From an uncultured Oscillospiraceae bacterium (GTDB lineage: Bacteria; Bacillota; Clostridia; Oscillospirales; Oscillospiraceae): 22,732 nucleotides of DNA. Positions 11,450-19,518 of the stretch are shown here, piece by piece. Location: the NCBI GenBank assembly GCA_934589225.1, contig CAKTNS010000044.1, positions 1 through 22,732 of the forward strand. Reading direction: 5' to 3'. The translations under genes were made by a program, and so were the position numbers. Numbering within the stretch: the first letter of the stretch is position 1; each line of letters opens with the position of its first letter. The notes beneath the pieces are model-generated. The model was given only the letters and a program-made list of their open reading frames with translations. It ran no database searches and was not told the DNA's origin.

Positions 11450-14319
11450 CAGTCTTTCTTTCCGCCAAGCTTTGTGACGATGGTCTGGCCCAGGCGCTTT
11501 CCGGCCATGGGCAAGATGCCCTTGATCTTGTCCTCGGCCTTCATCATCTTGGAGCACTCCGGGTGGTCCCGCTTCAGGTGGATGGCGTCAAAGACGCATT
11601 TGGTGGTACAAACGCCGCAGCCGATGCACTTATTGGGGTCTACCCAGCTGGCGCCGCAGCCCAGGCACCGGGCGGTCTCGATTTTTACCTGTTCGGCGGT
11701 CAAGGTCTTGTGGGCATCCCGGAAGGAATGCTTGGGGATGCGCTCATCCAGCCCCGCCTCCTGGCGGCCGGCGTGGTCGTAGCACTCCACATAGAAATTG
11801 TCCTTATCCAGCATGATGAAATCCCGGCGGTTCCGGCCGATTTTCAGGTCCGCGCCCTTGTGGACATACCGGTGGAGAGACTCGGCGGCGCACTTGCCCT
11901 CCTCGATGGCATCAATGGCAAACTTGGGTCCGTGGTACACGTCGCCGCCGACAAAGATGTCCGGCTCGGCGGTCTGGTAAGTCAGGGGGTCCGCTACAGG
12001 GTAATTGCCTCTGTGGAATTCCACCTTGGTGCCCTCCAAGAGGCTGCCCCACTGGATGGCCTGACCGATGGCGAAGACCACGTGGTCGGCTTTCAGCTCC
12101 ATGGTTTCATTTTCATCGTAAATGGGGGCAAAGCGGCCGGTTTCCGGTTCGATGGTCCGCAGGCACTTCTTAAAGACGATGGCGCTGACTCGACCCTGTT
12201 CGTCCACCTTCAGTTCCTTGGGGCCCCAGCTGTTTTGAATGTCGATGCCCTCTTCCAGGGTCTCGGCAATTTCACTTCCGGAGGCGGGCATGGCAGCCCG
12301 GTCTTCCAGGCACACCATGGATACCTTTGCGGCGCCGAAACGCTTGGCGGTTTTGGCGCAGTCCACGGCCACGTTGCCGCCGCCGACTACCACCACGTTC
12401 CCTTCCATTGTCTGGTGCTCGTCTTCCAGGGCCTTGTGCAGGAACTCCACCGCGATGGAGGTGCCCAAAGCTTCGTCATTGGCCACGCCGGGGCGGCGGC
12501 CGCCCTGGCAGCCGATGGCGATATAGAAGGCCTCAAAGCCCTGTTCCCGCAGCTGCTGGATGGTCACGTCCTTGCCAACCTCCACGCCGCAGCGGATCTC
12601 CACACCCAGCTCCCGGATGACCTGGATCTCGGCATCGATGATGTTCTTTTCCAGCTTGAAGGAGGGAATGCCATAGGTCAGCATGCCGCCGGGCTTCTGG
12701 CTCTTTTCAAACACCGTGGGCTTGTAGCCCTTGGTGGCCAGATAATAAGCGGCGGACAGGCCCGCGGGGCCGGAGCCGATAATGGCGATTTTCTGGGCCC
12801 ATTGTTCCAGGCGGCTGGAAGCAATGACCACCGGGGGAATATAGCGGGTCTCGGCGTTCAGGTCCTGCTCTGCCAGGAACTTCTTGACGGCATCAATGGC
12901 CACGGCCTCATCAATGGTGCCCCGGGTGCAGGCTTCCTCACAGCGTTTGTTGCAGATCCGGCCGCAGACCGCCGGGAAGGGGTTGTCCTTTTTAATCAGT
13001 GCCAGGGCCTCCTGATACTTGCCCTGGGCCGCCAGCTTCAGGTAGCCCTGTACTGCCACGTGGGCGGGGCAGGCGGTTTTGCAGGGGGCGGTACCCTTGT
13101 CGTAGCAGTTTTTCCGGTTGTTGTCCCGATAGTCCGGGTCCCAATGCTCGGGGCCCCAGGAAATGGCGTTGGGCAGCTCGTGCTTGGGGTACTCCACCGT
13201 GTTCCCCTGCTTGTCGCAAAGCTTCTGGCCCAGCTTCACGGCACCGGCGGGGCAATACTCCACGCATTTGCCGCAGGCCACGCACTTGCTGCGCTCTACC
13301 TCGGCGGTATAGGCGGACCGGGACAGATTGGGGGTGTTGAACAGCTGAGAGGTTCTCAGGGCGTTGCAGATCTGCACATTGCAGTTGCAGATGCCGAAAA
13401 TCTTATTCTCGCCGTCAATATTGGTGATCTGGTGGACAAAGCCGTTTTCCTCGGCTTTCCGCAGGATCTCCATGGCCTCTTCATAAGTAATGTCGTGGCC
13501 CTTGCCGGTTTCCCGGCAGTAGTCGGCAAAGTCACCCACACCGATGCACCAGGAGGCGGGGTCATCGGCACAGCCCTCTCCCATAACGCCCCGGCTGGCC
13601 CGGCAGGAGCACTGGGCAACGCCGATGTGGCCCTCATACTTTTTAAGCCAGTAGGACAGATGCTCAATATCCAGGCTCTCGTTTTCCATGGGGATGGCCT
13701 TTTCCACAGGGATGACGTGCATGCCCACGCCGCCGCCACCGGGAGGCATCAGGTGGGTCTTCCCCGCCAGGGGGATATAGGTCATGCGCTCAAAGAAGGT
13801 GGCCAGCTCCGGATGGTCCTGGAGACGCTTGTTATAGGGGATCTCCCCCCGCTCATTGTAGCAGGGGATCTCGCCGCTGCCGCTCTGGTCGATGTTCAGC
13901 AGCTCCGCGGAGCCGGGGACGAACATGGGCACAAAGTACCGCCGCTCGGACTGGGGAGCGGTGCGGCCGTTGTGGTCATAGTGGTAGCCGTAGTCATATT
14001 CCAGAAGACCCAGGAAGGCCAGCTCATCCAGGACTTCCTGGAAATGCGCCTTGTCCTCCTCCTGAACCTTACACATTTTCCACAGCTCCGGGACGGTATG
14101 GGGCTTGCGGACCTTCATGGCCAGCATGATGTCGCACATTTCGTCGGTGAGGATGGCTTCCAGGCCCCAGTATTCCGGGTCATTGGAGCTGACGCTTCCC
14201 AGCTTGTGGGCCACCACGTCGGTGATCATTTTGCCCACTTTCAAGACCTTTTCCCGGGGGGCGGGGTCACCCTTGGCCTTGGGCTCAAAGGCCCGGCGTT
14301 TCAGTTCCTGATCGATCAT
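11449..14319 (-). CDS. FAD/NAD(P)-dependent 4Fe-4S oxidoreductase, GltD-like with extended N-terminus
   Basis: A 956-aa cytoplasmic protein. Residues 1-340: a helical, winged-helix-like start, then cysteine clusters C237-S-C239, C250, C258 and C311-N-C313...C318. Residues 346-356: ferredoxin motif C-V-A-C-G-K-C-x3-C-P. Residues about 413-485: the Cys-rich domain seen before GltD/NfnB flavoproteins (C413, C417, C452, C456, C460, C464). Residues 511-820: two Rossmann folds, FAD GSGPAG (515-520) and nucleotide GGGNVA (646-651), ending in the GGD(V) FAD motif near 791. Residues 885-908: a final CxxC...CxxCxxxC pair. It likely moves electrons between NAD(P)H and ferredoxin. It sits between hypB and hypA and overlaps hypA, hinting at a nickel-enzyme partner. 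GGGAG precedes the start. Confidence 0.85.
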   Translation of the reverse strand: MIDQELKRRAFEPKAKGDPAPREKVLKVGKMITDVVAHKLGSVSSNDPEYWGLEAILTDEMCDIMLAMKVRKPHTVPELWKMCKVQEEDKAHFQEVLDELAFLGLLEYDYGYHYDHNGRTAPQSERRYFVPMFVPGSAELLNIDQSGSGEIPCYNERGEIPYNKRLQDHPELATFFERMTYIPLAGKTHLMPPGGGGVGMHVIPVEKAIPMENESLDIEHLSYWLKKYEGHIGVAQCSCRASRGVMGEGCADDPASWCIGVGDFADYCRETGKGHDITYEEAMEILRKAEENGFVHQITNIDGENKIFGICNCNVQICNALRTSQLFNTPNLSRSAYTAEVERSKCVACGKCVEYCPAGAVKLGQKLCDKQGNTVEYPKHELPNAISWGPEHWDPDYRDNNRKNCYDKGTAPCKTACPAHVAVQGYLKLAAQGKYQEALALIKKDNPFPAVCGRICNKRCEEACTRGTIDEAVAIDAVKKFLAEQDLNAETRYIPPVVIASSRLEQWAQKIAIIGSGPAGLSAAYYLATKGYKPTVFEKSQKPGGMLTYGIPSFKLEKNIIDAEIQVIRELGVEIRCGVEVGKDVTIQQLREQGFEAFYIAIGCQGGRRPGVANDEALGTSIAVEFLHKALEDEHQTMEGNVVVVGGGNVAVDCAKTAKRFGAAKVSMVCLEDRAAMPASGSEIAETLEEGIDIQNSWGPKELKVDEQGRVSAIVFKKCLRTIEPETGRFAPIYDENETMELKADHVVFAIGQAIQWGSLLEGTKVEFHRGNYPVADPLTYQTAEPDIFVGGDVYHGPKFAIDAIEEGKCAAESLHRYVHKGADLKIGRNRRDFIMLDKDNFYVECYDHAGRQEAGLDERIPKHSFRDAHKTLTAEQVKIETARCLGCGASWVDPNKCIGCGVCTTKCVFDAIHLKRDHPECSKMMKAEDKIKGILPMAGKRLGQTIVTKLGGKKD

Positions 14320-14340
14320 AGATTTCTCCCTTTTGTAAGC

Positions 14341-15012
14341 TTATTTTTGTTTCCAATCCTGAATGCGCTGCCCCAGCCACTGGGCCAGGGCCTCCACGCC
14401 CTCGCCGGTTTTGGCGCTGATGGGGAAGATTTGGATATTGGGGTTTCTCCGTCTGGCAAACTCCGTGACCTTGTCCATGTCAAAATCAAAGTAGGGCAGC
14501 ACGTCGATTTTATTGACGATCATGGCATCACAGACCTGGAACACCAGGGGGTACTTGAGGGGCTTGTCGTGGCCCTCCGGCACGGACAGGATCATCATGT
14601 TCATGGCGGCACCGGTGTCAAATTCCGCGGGGCACACCAGGTTGCCCACGTTTTCCAGCACCACCAAATCCAGATCCTCGGTACCCAGCTGGCGGATGCC
14701 CTGCCGGGTCATGTCCGCATCCAGGTGACACATGCCGCCGGTATGGAGCTGGATGACCTTGGTGCCGGTGGCCGCAATGGTCTCGGCATCCACATCGGAG
14801 TCAATGTCCGCCTCCATAATGCCCACCCGCATGTCCTCCGGCAGCGCCTTCAGAAGCTTTGTAAGGGTGGTGGTTTTTCCGGAACCGGGGGAGGACATGA
14901 GGTTTACAAGGAAGGTTCCCTGCTCCTTTAATTCCCGGCGCAGCTTGTCTGCGTCCTGATTGTTGTCGGCAAAGACGCTCTGCTTTACCTCAATAATACG
15001 GTATGGGTCCAT
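14341..15012 (-). CDS. hypB: hydrogenase nickel-incorporation GTPase HypB
   Basis: A 223-aa SIMIBI-class GTPase. Walker A S-S-P-G-S-G-K-T-T (40-48), the E-A-D-I-D switch region (67-71), NVGNLVCP (121-128) and guanine-specificity motif N-K-I-D (167-170). The G-domain metal site C95-H96 plus C127 is present. The N-terminal CxxCGC motif and the His-rich nickel store of some HypBs are absent. HypB dimerises on GTP and passes nickel to HypA. It is the first gene of the operon: promoter at 15076-15104, AAGGAG 5 nt before the ATG, then the oxidoreductase 21 nt downstream. Confidence 0.94.
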   Translation of the reverse strand: MDPYRIIEVKQSVFADNNQDADKLRRELKEQGTFLVNLMSSPGSGKTTTLTKLLKALPEDMRVGIMEADIDSDVDAETIAATGTKVIQLHTGGMCHLDADMTRQGIRQLGTEDLDLVVLENVGNLVCPAEFDTGAAMNMMILSVPEGHDKPLKYPLVFQVCDAMIVNKIDVLPYFDFDMDKVTEFARRRNPNIQIFPISAKTGEGVEALAQWLGQRIQDWKQK

Positions 15013-15075
15013 AGGAGTCTCCTTTTCCGGGCTTTCCCTGGGAAAACTCCGGGAAATACCCTCTTTTTATACATA

Positions 15076-15104
15076 ACTATACACGACATCCTTCCAAATG
15101 TCAA
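15076..15104 (-). promoter_or_regulatory. hypB operon promoter
   Basis: Minus strand TTGACA (complement of 15099-15104), a 17-nt spacer and TATAGT (complement of 15076-15081). It lies about 64 nt upstream of the hypB start codon. Confidence 0.82.
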
Positions 15105-15144
15105 TTGCGCAACCATAGGGTCTCTGCCCAAAATTACATATAAA

Positions 15145-15175
15145 TTGACGAATTGCAGTGGTTAGCATTCGCTAA
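15145..15175 (+). promoter_or_regulatory. feoAB upstream region with candidate metal-regulator box
   Basis: The inverted repeat TTAGC-ATTC-GCTAA (15162-15175) lies 12 nt downstream of TTGACG (15145-15150). Its TTAG...CTAA ends resemble DtxR/IdeR-type iron boxes, and it would overlap the feo promoter core. I see no convincing -10. About 155 nt of leader to feoA follows, without a gene I can support. Confidence 0.45.
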
Positions 15176-15332
15176 TCTTTGTGAACAGTGCGAGAAATCC
15201 CCTTGTTTCCGGAGATGGCCCGCTGTTTTTTGTATTCGAACCATTCATACCGAATGACCCAGGGCCGGAATCTGTCACCCCGTCGGCGGGGGAGGCATAG
15301 GATGGGAAAAATCCTGACTTGAGGTGTTGTGT

Positions 15333-15566
15333 ATGGTTCGATTGGATGAACTTTTGCCGGGGGACCAGTGCCGCGTTGCGGAGCTCCAAACCCTGGGGCC
15401 CATGCGGCGGCGGCTGCGGGAGCTGGGGCTGGTGGAGGGCACCGCCGTGACCTGCCTGGGCTTTTCCCCCATGGGGGACCCGGGGGCCTATGAGGTTCTG
15501 GGGGCCGTCATTGCCCTGCGAAAAAGGGACGGAGCCGGCGTTCTTGTGGAAAGGACAGGGTCATGA
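15333..15566 (+). CDS. feoA: ferrous iron transport protein FeoA
   Basis: A 77-aa SH3-like FeoA domain protein: LDELLPGDQCRVAELQTLGPMRRRLRELGLVEGTAVTCLGFSPMGDPGAYEVLGAVIALRKRD. The L-R-E-L-G-L-x-x-G and G-D-P-x-x-Y-x-V-x-G motifs are standard. FeoA interacts with FeoB on the cytoplasmic face and modulates Fe(II) uptake. The start at 15333 has GAGGTG (15321-15326) 6 nt upstream; a GTG at 15324 in the same frame would overlap that site. The stop overlaps the feoB start (ATGA, 15563-15566), so translation is coupled. Confidence 0.92.
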   Translation: MVRLDELLPGDQCRVAELQTLGPMRRRLRELGLVEGTAVTCLGFSPMGDPGAYEVLGAVIALRKRDGAGVLVERTGS

Positions 15567-17593
15567 GGAGGCCGGACCCTGCCCGGGGGCCCACAGAGGG
15601 GAAGGTGGTGGCCCTGGCCGGGAACCCCAATGTGGGAAAAACCACCCTGTTCAACAGCCTTACCGGTATGCGGCAGCACACGGGGAACTGGCCCGGGAAA
15701 ACCGTGGGCCTGGCCCAGGGGCAGTGCCGGGGCCGGGATGTGACCCTGGTGGACCTGCCGGGGACCTACTCCCTGCTGTCCCATTCCCCGGAGGAGCAGG
15801 TGGCCCGAAGCTTTCTGTGCCGGGGTCTTGCCCAACAGGTCCTGGTGGTCTGCGACGGCAGCACTCTGGCCCGAAATCTGGTGCTGGTGCTGCAAATTCT
15901 GGAGATCACCCCCCATGTGACGGTCTGCGTCAACCTGTTGGGGGAAGCCCGGCGCAGGGGGTTCAGCCTGGATCTGGAGCTGCTATCCCAACGGCTGGGC
16001 ATTCCGGTATATGCCGTGGAGGCCCGGAGCCGGGACAGCGCCCGGGCCCTGATGGATGCCATGGAGTCCTCCTCTTTCAGCTGGCACCCTGCGGCCATTG
16101 CCTACCCCGAGGATGTGGAGCGGGCTCTGGAACCCATTGAGGCGGCGCTGCCCCAGGGGCCGCTCCCCCGGCGGTTTTTGGCCCTGAAGCTGCTGGAAGG
16201 GGACCCGGAGCTGCTGAAAGAATTGGAGGAGGATGTGACGGAAGAAGCCAAGGAAGCCGCCCGTCAGGCCCAAAAGGTCCTGGAGGAGACTCTGGGCCCC
16301 GGCAAGCTTTCGGATGTGTTTACTTCCGCCGCCCTGTCCACCGCCCAGGCCCTGACCCAGGGGGTAGTCACCCAAACCGCCGCCCCGGGGGCCCGGCGGG
16401 ACCGGCGGATGGACCGGCTGCTGACCTCCCGGCTCCTGGGGTACCCCATGATGCTGCTGCTTCTGGCCCTGGTGTTCTGGCTCACCATTGTGGGCACCAA
16501 TTCCATTTCCGATGGACTCCAAAGGCTACTTAACCAGGGAGAGGCGGGGCTTTTGCGGCTGTTTTCCCTTTTGAAAGCCCCCCAGTGGCTCACGGGGCTG
16601 CTGGTGCTGGGGGCCTACCGCACCACCGCCTGGGTCTGCGCCGTGATGCTGCCGCCTATGGCCGTATTCTTTCCTCTGTTCACGTTACTGGAGGACGTGG
16701 GGTATCTGCCCCGGGTGGCCTTTTTGTTGGACCGGCCCTTTGCCCTGTGCCACGGCTGCGGCAAGCAGGCCCTCAGCATGTGCATGGGCCTGGGCTGCAA
16801 CGCCGCGGGGGTAGTGGGCTGCCGGATCATTGATTCCCCCAGGGAGCGGATTCTCGCCATCCTCACCAACAGCTTTATGCCCTGCAACGGCCGCTTTCCC
16901 CTGATCATCACGCTTTTGACCCTGTTCTTTTCCCGGGCCTTGGGCTCCTTCTCTCTGGCCCTGCTGCTCACGGGGGCCATTCTCTTTGCGGTGGTCATGA
17001 CCTTCGCCGTGACCTGGCTGCTGAGCCGCACGGTGCTCCGGGGAGAGCCCTCGGCCTTTGCCCTGGAGCTGCCCCCTTACCGGATGCCCCAGGTGGGAAA
17101 TGTATTGCTGCGGTCGCTGCTTGACCGGACGGTGTTCGTCTTAGGCCGTGCTTTGACGGTGGCCTGCCCCACGGGAATGCTTCTTTGGTGTCTGGCCAAT
17201 TGCTCTGTAGAAAATGGGAATCTTCTGCAATGGCTGTCGGCAGCCCTGAACCCTCTGGGCAACGCCCTGGGGCTTGATGGGGTGCTGCTGCTCTCCTTTC
17301 TTCTGGGCTTTCCCGCCAATGAGATCGTGCTGCCCATTGCCCTGATGACCTACCAGGCCCAAGGGGCCCTGACCCCCTTGAACCTGGGCTCCCTCTTGCC
17401 CATCCTCCTCGCCCAGGGCTGGACCCCCCGGCGGGCGGTGTGCATGCTGCTGTTCACGTTGTTCCACTGGCCCTGCTCCACCACCCTGCTGACCGTCCGC
17501 AAGGAAACCGGAAGCGGCCTGTGGACCGCCCTGGCCTTCCTGGTCCCCACAGCGGTGGGGGCGGCGCTTTGCCGACTGGTGCAGTGGCTGTAA
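15563..17593 (+). CDS. feoB: ferrous iron transporter FeoB
   Basis: A 676-aa protein. N-terminal G domain: G1 GNPNVGKTT (20-28), switch GNWPGKTVG (41-49) and G3 DLPG (64-67), followed by a helical GDI-like region to about 270. The rest is a membrane domain with two gate repeats. The first carries HGCGKQALSMCMGLGCNAAGVVGCR and NSFMPCNGRFPLI, a Cys-rich gate typical of a clostridial FeoB subtype. The second contains FLLGFPANEIVLPI. It imports Fe(II). One oddity: the G4 guanine-specificity motif, normally N-x-x-D, reads N124-L-L-G127, and the G5 loop is also unusual (VEARSRDS). A terminator for FeoB itself is not obvious; the hairpin at 17679-17714 serves the opposite strand best. Confidence 0.95.
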   Translation: MRRPDPARGPTEGKVVALAGNPNVGKTTLFNSLTGMRQHTGNWPGKTVGLAQGQCRGRDVTLVDLPGTYSLLSHSPEEQVARSFLCRGLAQQVLVVCDGSTLARNLVLVLQILEITPHVTVCVNLLGEARRRGFSLDLELLSQRLGIPVYAVEARSRDSARALMDAMESSSFSWHPAAIAYPEDVERALEPIEAALPQGPLPRRFLALKLLEGDPELLKELEEDVTEEAKEAARQAQKVLEETLGPGKLSDVFTSAALSTAQALTQGVVTQTAAPGARRDRRMDRLLTSRLLGYPMMLLLLALVFWLTIVGTNSISDGLQRLLNQGEAGLLRLFSLLKAPQWLTGLLVLGAYRTTAWVCAVMLPPMAVFFPLFTLLEDVGYLPRVAFLLDRPFALCHGCGKQALSMCMGLGCNAAGVVGCRIIDSPRERILAILTNSFMPCNGRFPLIITLLTLFFSRALGSFSLALLLTGAILFAVVMTFAVTWLLSRTVLRGEPSAFALELPPYRMPQVGNVLLRSLLDRTVFVLGRALTVACPTGMLLWCLANCSVENGNLLQWLSAALNPLGNALGLDGVLLLSFLLGFPANEIVLPIALMTYQAQGALTPLNLGSLLPILLAQGWTPRRAVCMLLFTLFHWPCSTTLLTVRKETGSGLWTALAFLVPTAVGAALCRLVQWL

Positions 17594-17670
17594 CGGCGAA
17601 GCCTGGCTGCGATGGGCTGACCCCTTCGGCCTTTGGCCGTATTCGGTCCATGGGCTTTTCCCGCGGCATA

Positions 17671-17714
17671 AAAAAGACCCGGCCCCCGGTGGTTTTGAAG
17701 CCGCCGGAGGCCGG
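17671..17714 (-). terminator. terminator of the LysR/unknown operon
   Basis: A 14-bp stem (17679-17692 with 17701-17714; one mismatch and one wobble pair in the plus-strand reading) with an 8-nt loop. On the minus strand a T6 tract (complement of 17671-17676) follows. It lies between the convergent feoB and the gene at 17731. Confidence 0.8.
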
Positions 17715-17730
17715 ATCGCCGCTATTCTTT

Positions 17731-18072
17731 TTAAGATGCCTGTTCCTCAGGCAGAAGAGTGTAGGAAAATTCCGCGGGACGGCCGAAGTGGCAGTTGGAA
17801 ATCTCCACGCAGTCCGGCTCACAGTCGTGAACACGGCTATCGATGGTGAACACCGCTTCCTCGCCGCTGTGGAGGACCTTCTTCTCCCACTGGCCGGACT
17901 GAGGGGGCAGGGACCACAGGCCAATGTCGCCGTCAAAGCTTGCGTGGTGGATTTCAATATCCCCGGAGTGGACACGGAAACGGTAGGTCCGCTTTCCGGC
18001 GGCGGTGGGCAGGTTCATGGCATAGCCATGGAGGGCGCATACAGGGTGCAGCAAAACAGTCTTTTCTTCCAT
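17731..18072 (-). CDS. unknown 113-aa protein, beta-rich
   Basis: Not recognised. Starts MEEKTVLLHPVCALHGYAM; AAAGGA lies about 7 nt upstream. The frame extends to 18108, but that would overlap the LysR stop. The sequence alternates short strands (TYRFRVHSGDIEIHHASF, EEAVFTIDSRVHDCEPDCVEISNCHF) and contains C93, C97 and C104 among several histidines, so a metal site is possible. There is no signal peptide or membrane helix. It follows lysR by 32 nt and shares its terminator, so the two are probably cotranscribed. A small ligand-binding or beta-sandwich protein is a fair guess. Confidence 0.6.
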   Translation of the reverse strand: MEEKTVLLHPVCALHGYAMNLPTAAGKRTYRFRVHSGDIEIHHASFDGDIGLWSLPPQSGQWEKKVLHSGEEAVFTIDSRVHDCEPDCVEISNCHFGRPAEFSYTLLPEEQAS

Positions 18073-18104
18073 GTTAAAGTCCTTTCCGCTGCCCCGGCCC
18101 GGCC

Positions 18105-19031
18105 TCACAGGGAGGCGTCAATGGCATCCTTGGTCTGGAGCAGCACTTGATAAAATTCTTTGGTATACCCGGTAAAGGGGTGGTCTTCGTTAAAAATCAG
18201 GGCATCCCGATACCGATACCGGTTTTCCGGGCAAGATATCTGGACAAGCCCATGCTGACGCAGGATTTTTTCCGGCAGGGGGGAGACCCACATATAGGTT
18301 TCCGGCACATTGCTGAGGAAGTCAAACTGACTGCCCCGCTCGTAGACATAGATGCGTTTCCGGTCCCCGGGCTCGTCGGTGCGCTCCGGCAGGAAGGTGT
18401 TTTCCGCGTCGCCGTGAACCAGCTCCGTCCAACCGTCCACGTCCTCCGGGTGGACCTGTCCTTTCCCCGCCAAGGGGGATTTTTCCGACACCAGCAGCAT
18501 ATAGGCAAACTCCCAGATGGGCTTGGACCGAAGCCGCTTCTGGGTCAGTAGCCTCTGGACCCGGTCCTCCATAAATTCCGGATACCGGATGATGCCCAGC
18601 TGGAAGCCCTGGTTTAAGATGTTGTCAATGGCCTCCTGGGAGTTGGTCTCCGAGAAGTTGATCTGGATCTGGGGCCGGTTCCGGATGGATTTGAAAAACT
18701 CCGTAAAGGCATAGGTGATATAGGTGGCCCGGGGCACGGAAATCTTCATGGCGGCGATCTGCCGGCTCCGCCGCCGCAGCCGCTGCTCCAGCAGCTCCAG
18801 CTCGTAGACCACCTGTCCGGCGGTTTCCAGGAAGAGCTGGCCCTCCTCTGTGGCCTCGGTGCCGCCCGGGGTCCTCCGGAAAATCTGATAGCCCAGGGTG
18901 TTCTCCAATTCCTTCATAGCCTTGCTGAGGCTGGACTGGGACACATAGAGGTTTCTCGCCGCCCGGTTCATGGAGCCGCAGCGCTGAATTTCTACGGCAT
19001 AGTGCATTTGTTTCAGGGAAATATCCAACAT
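18105..19031 (-). CDS. LysR family transcriptional regulator
   Basis: A 308-aa protein. Winged helix at residues 5-65 (LKQMHYAVEIQRCGSMNRAARNLYVSQSSLSKAMKELENTLGYQIFRR), linker helix to about 90 (VVYELELLEQRLRRRS), then a periplasmic-binding-type effector domain from about 94 (MKISVPRATYITYAFTEFF...) to the end. The first ATG is used; only a weak AAGGAA lies upstream, inside the palindrome CATTCC-TT-GGAATG (19041-19054), which could be an operator or hide the ribosome site. A TATAAT (complement of 19073-19078) without a good -35 fits an activated or autoregulated promoter. Its neighbour on the other side is the divergent PTS operon, a possible target. Confidence 0.9.
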   Translation of the reverse strand: MLDISLKQMHYAVEIQRCGSMNRAARNLYVSQSSLSKAMKELENTLGYQIFRRTPGGTEATEEGQLFLETAGQVVYELELLEQRLRRRSRQIAAMKISVPRATYITYAFTEFFKSIRNRPQIQINFSETNSQEAIDNILNQGFQLGIIRYPEFMEDRVQRLLTQKRLRSKPIWEFAYMLLVSEKSPLAGKGQVHPEDVDGWTELVHGDAENTFLPERTDEPGDRKRIYVYERGSQFDFLSNVPETYMWVSPLPEKILRQHGLVQISCPENRYRYRDALIFNEDHPFTGYTKEFYQVLLQTKDAIDASL

Positions 19032-19054
19032 CGTCTATCACATTCCTTGGAATG

Positions 19055-19397
19055 CCCCTATTTTTCCACGGCATTATACCGCGGTTTTGGAGCATTGAGT
19101 AGTCCTTTCTTTTGCATATGGATATGATTTTTCTTCATAACAGGCGGCAAAAAAACGCCGGGCGCTGCCGCCGTGTCTACAATATACTACATTTTCGCGC
19201 TCACCGCAAGAAAAATCTCCTCCTTCGCCTCCTTCCCGGGGCCGTCCCACCGGCAGACGCGAAAAAAATGCACCGGGAGTGTCCTGCTCAGAAAACGATT
19301 TGTCTTTATCGATAGGATTCTATTGTTTGAAATATACAAATATGCACTGCAATTATTAGCTATTATGCCGAAAAGAAATTGGTTAGAAAACCATTTG
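19055..19397. other. A+T-rich intergenic region between lysR and the PTS operon
   Basis: No gene that I can support. It holds the lysR -10 (19073-19078) and a GC-rich hairpin (GGCGGC 19143-19148 with GCCGCC 19167-19172). From about 19310 it is a long A+T-rich stretch leading to the PTS promoter. Short frames here have no ribosome sites or recognisable products. Confidence 0.5.
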
Positions 19398-19459
19398 TTG
19401 ACAAAATATGAACTGGAGAGTATTCTATGTAATATACATCTATAGGTATGCGCCTATAG
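19398..19459 (+). promoter_or_regulatory. PTS operon promoter with two adjacent palindromes
   Basis: TTGACA (19398-19403), a 17-nt spacer and TATTCT (19421-19426). Immediately after come the palindromes ATGTA-ATA-TACAT (19427-19439) and CTATAGG-N6-CCTATAG (19440-19459). They cover the expected start site and first transcribed bases, so they may be repressor operators or a 5'-end RNA hairpin. Confidence 0.7.
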
Positions 19460-19518
19460 AGTGTTGATGCTGTTATATGTAAATACAGCCATCCACTTAG
19501 GAAAGGAACGAGTATACT

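Noticed and set aside
11563..14931. A 1122-codon open frame on the plus strand antisense to the oxidoreductase and most of hypB.
   Set aside because: It is a mirror frame produced by G+C-rich codon bias in the real minus-strand genes, which have motifs, ribosome sites and family lengths. The antisense translation is rich in G, A, L, H and shows no domain.
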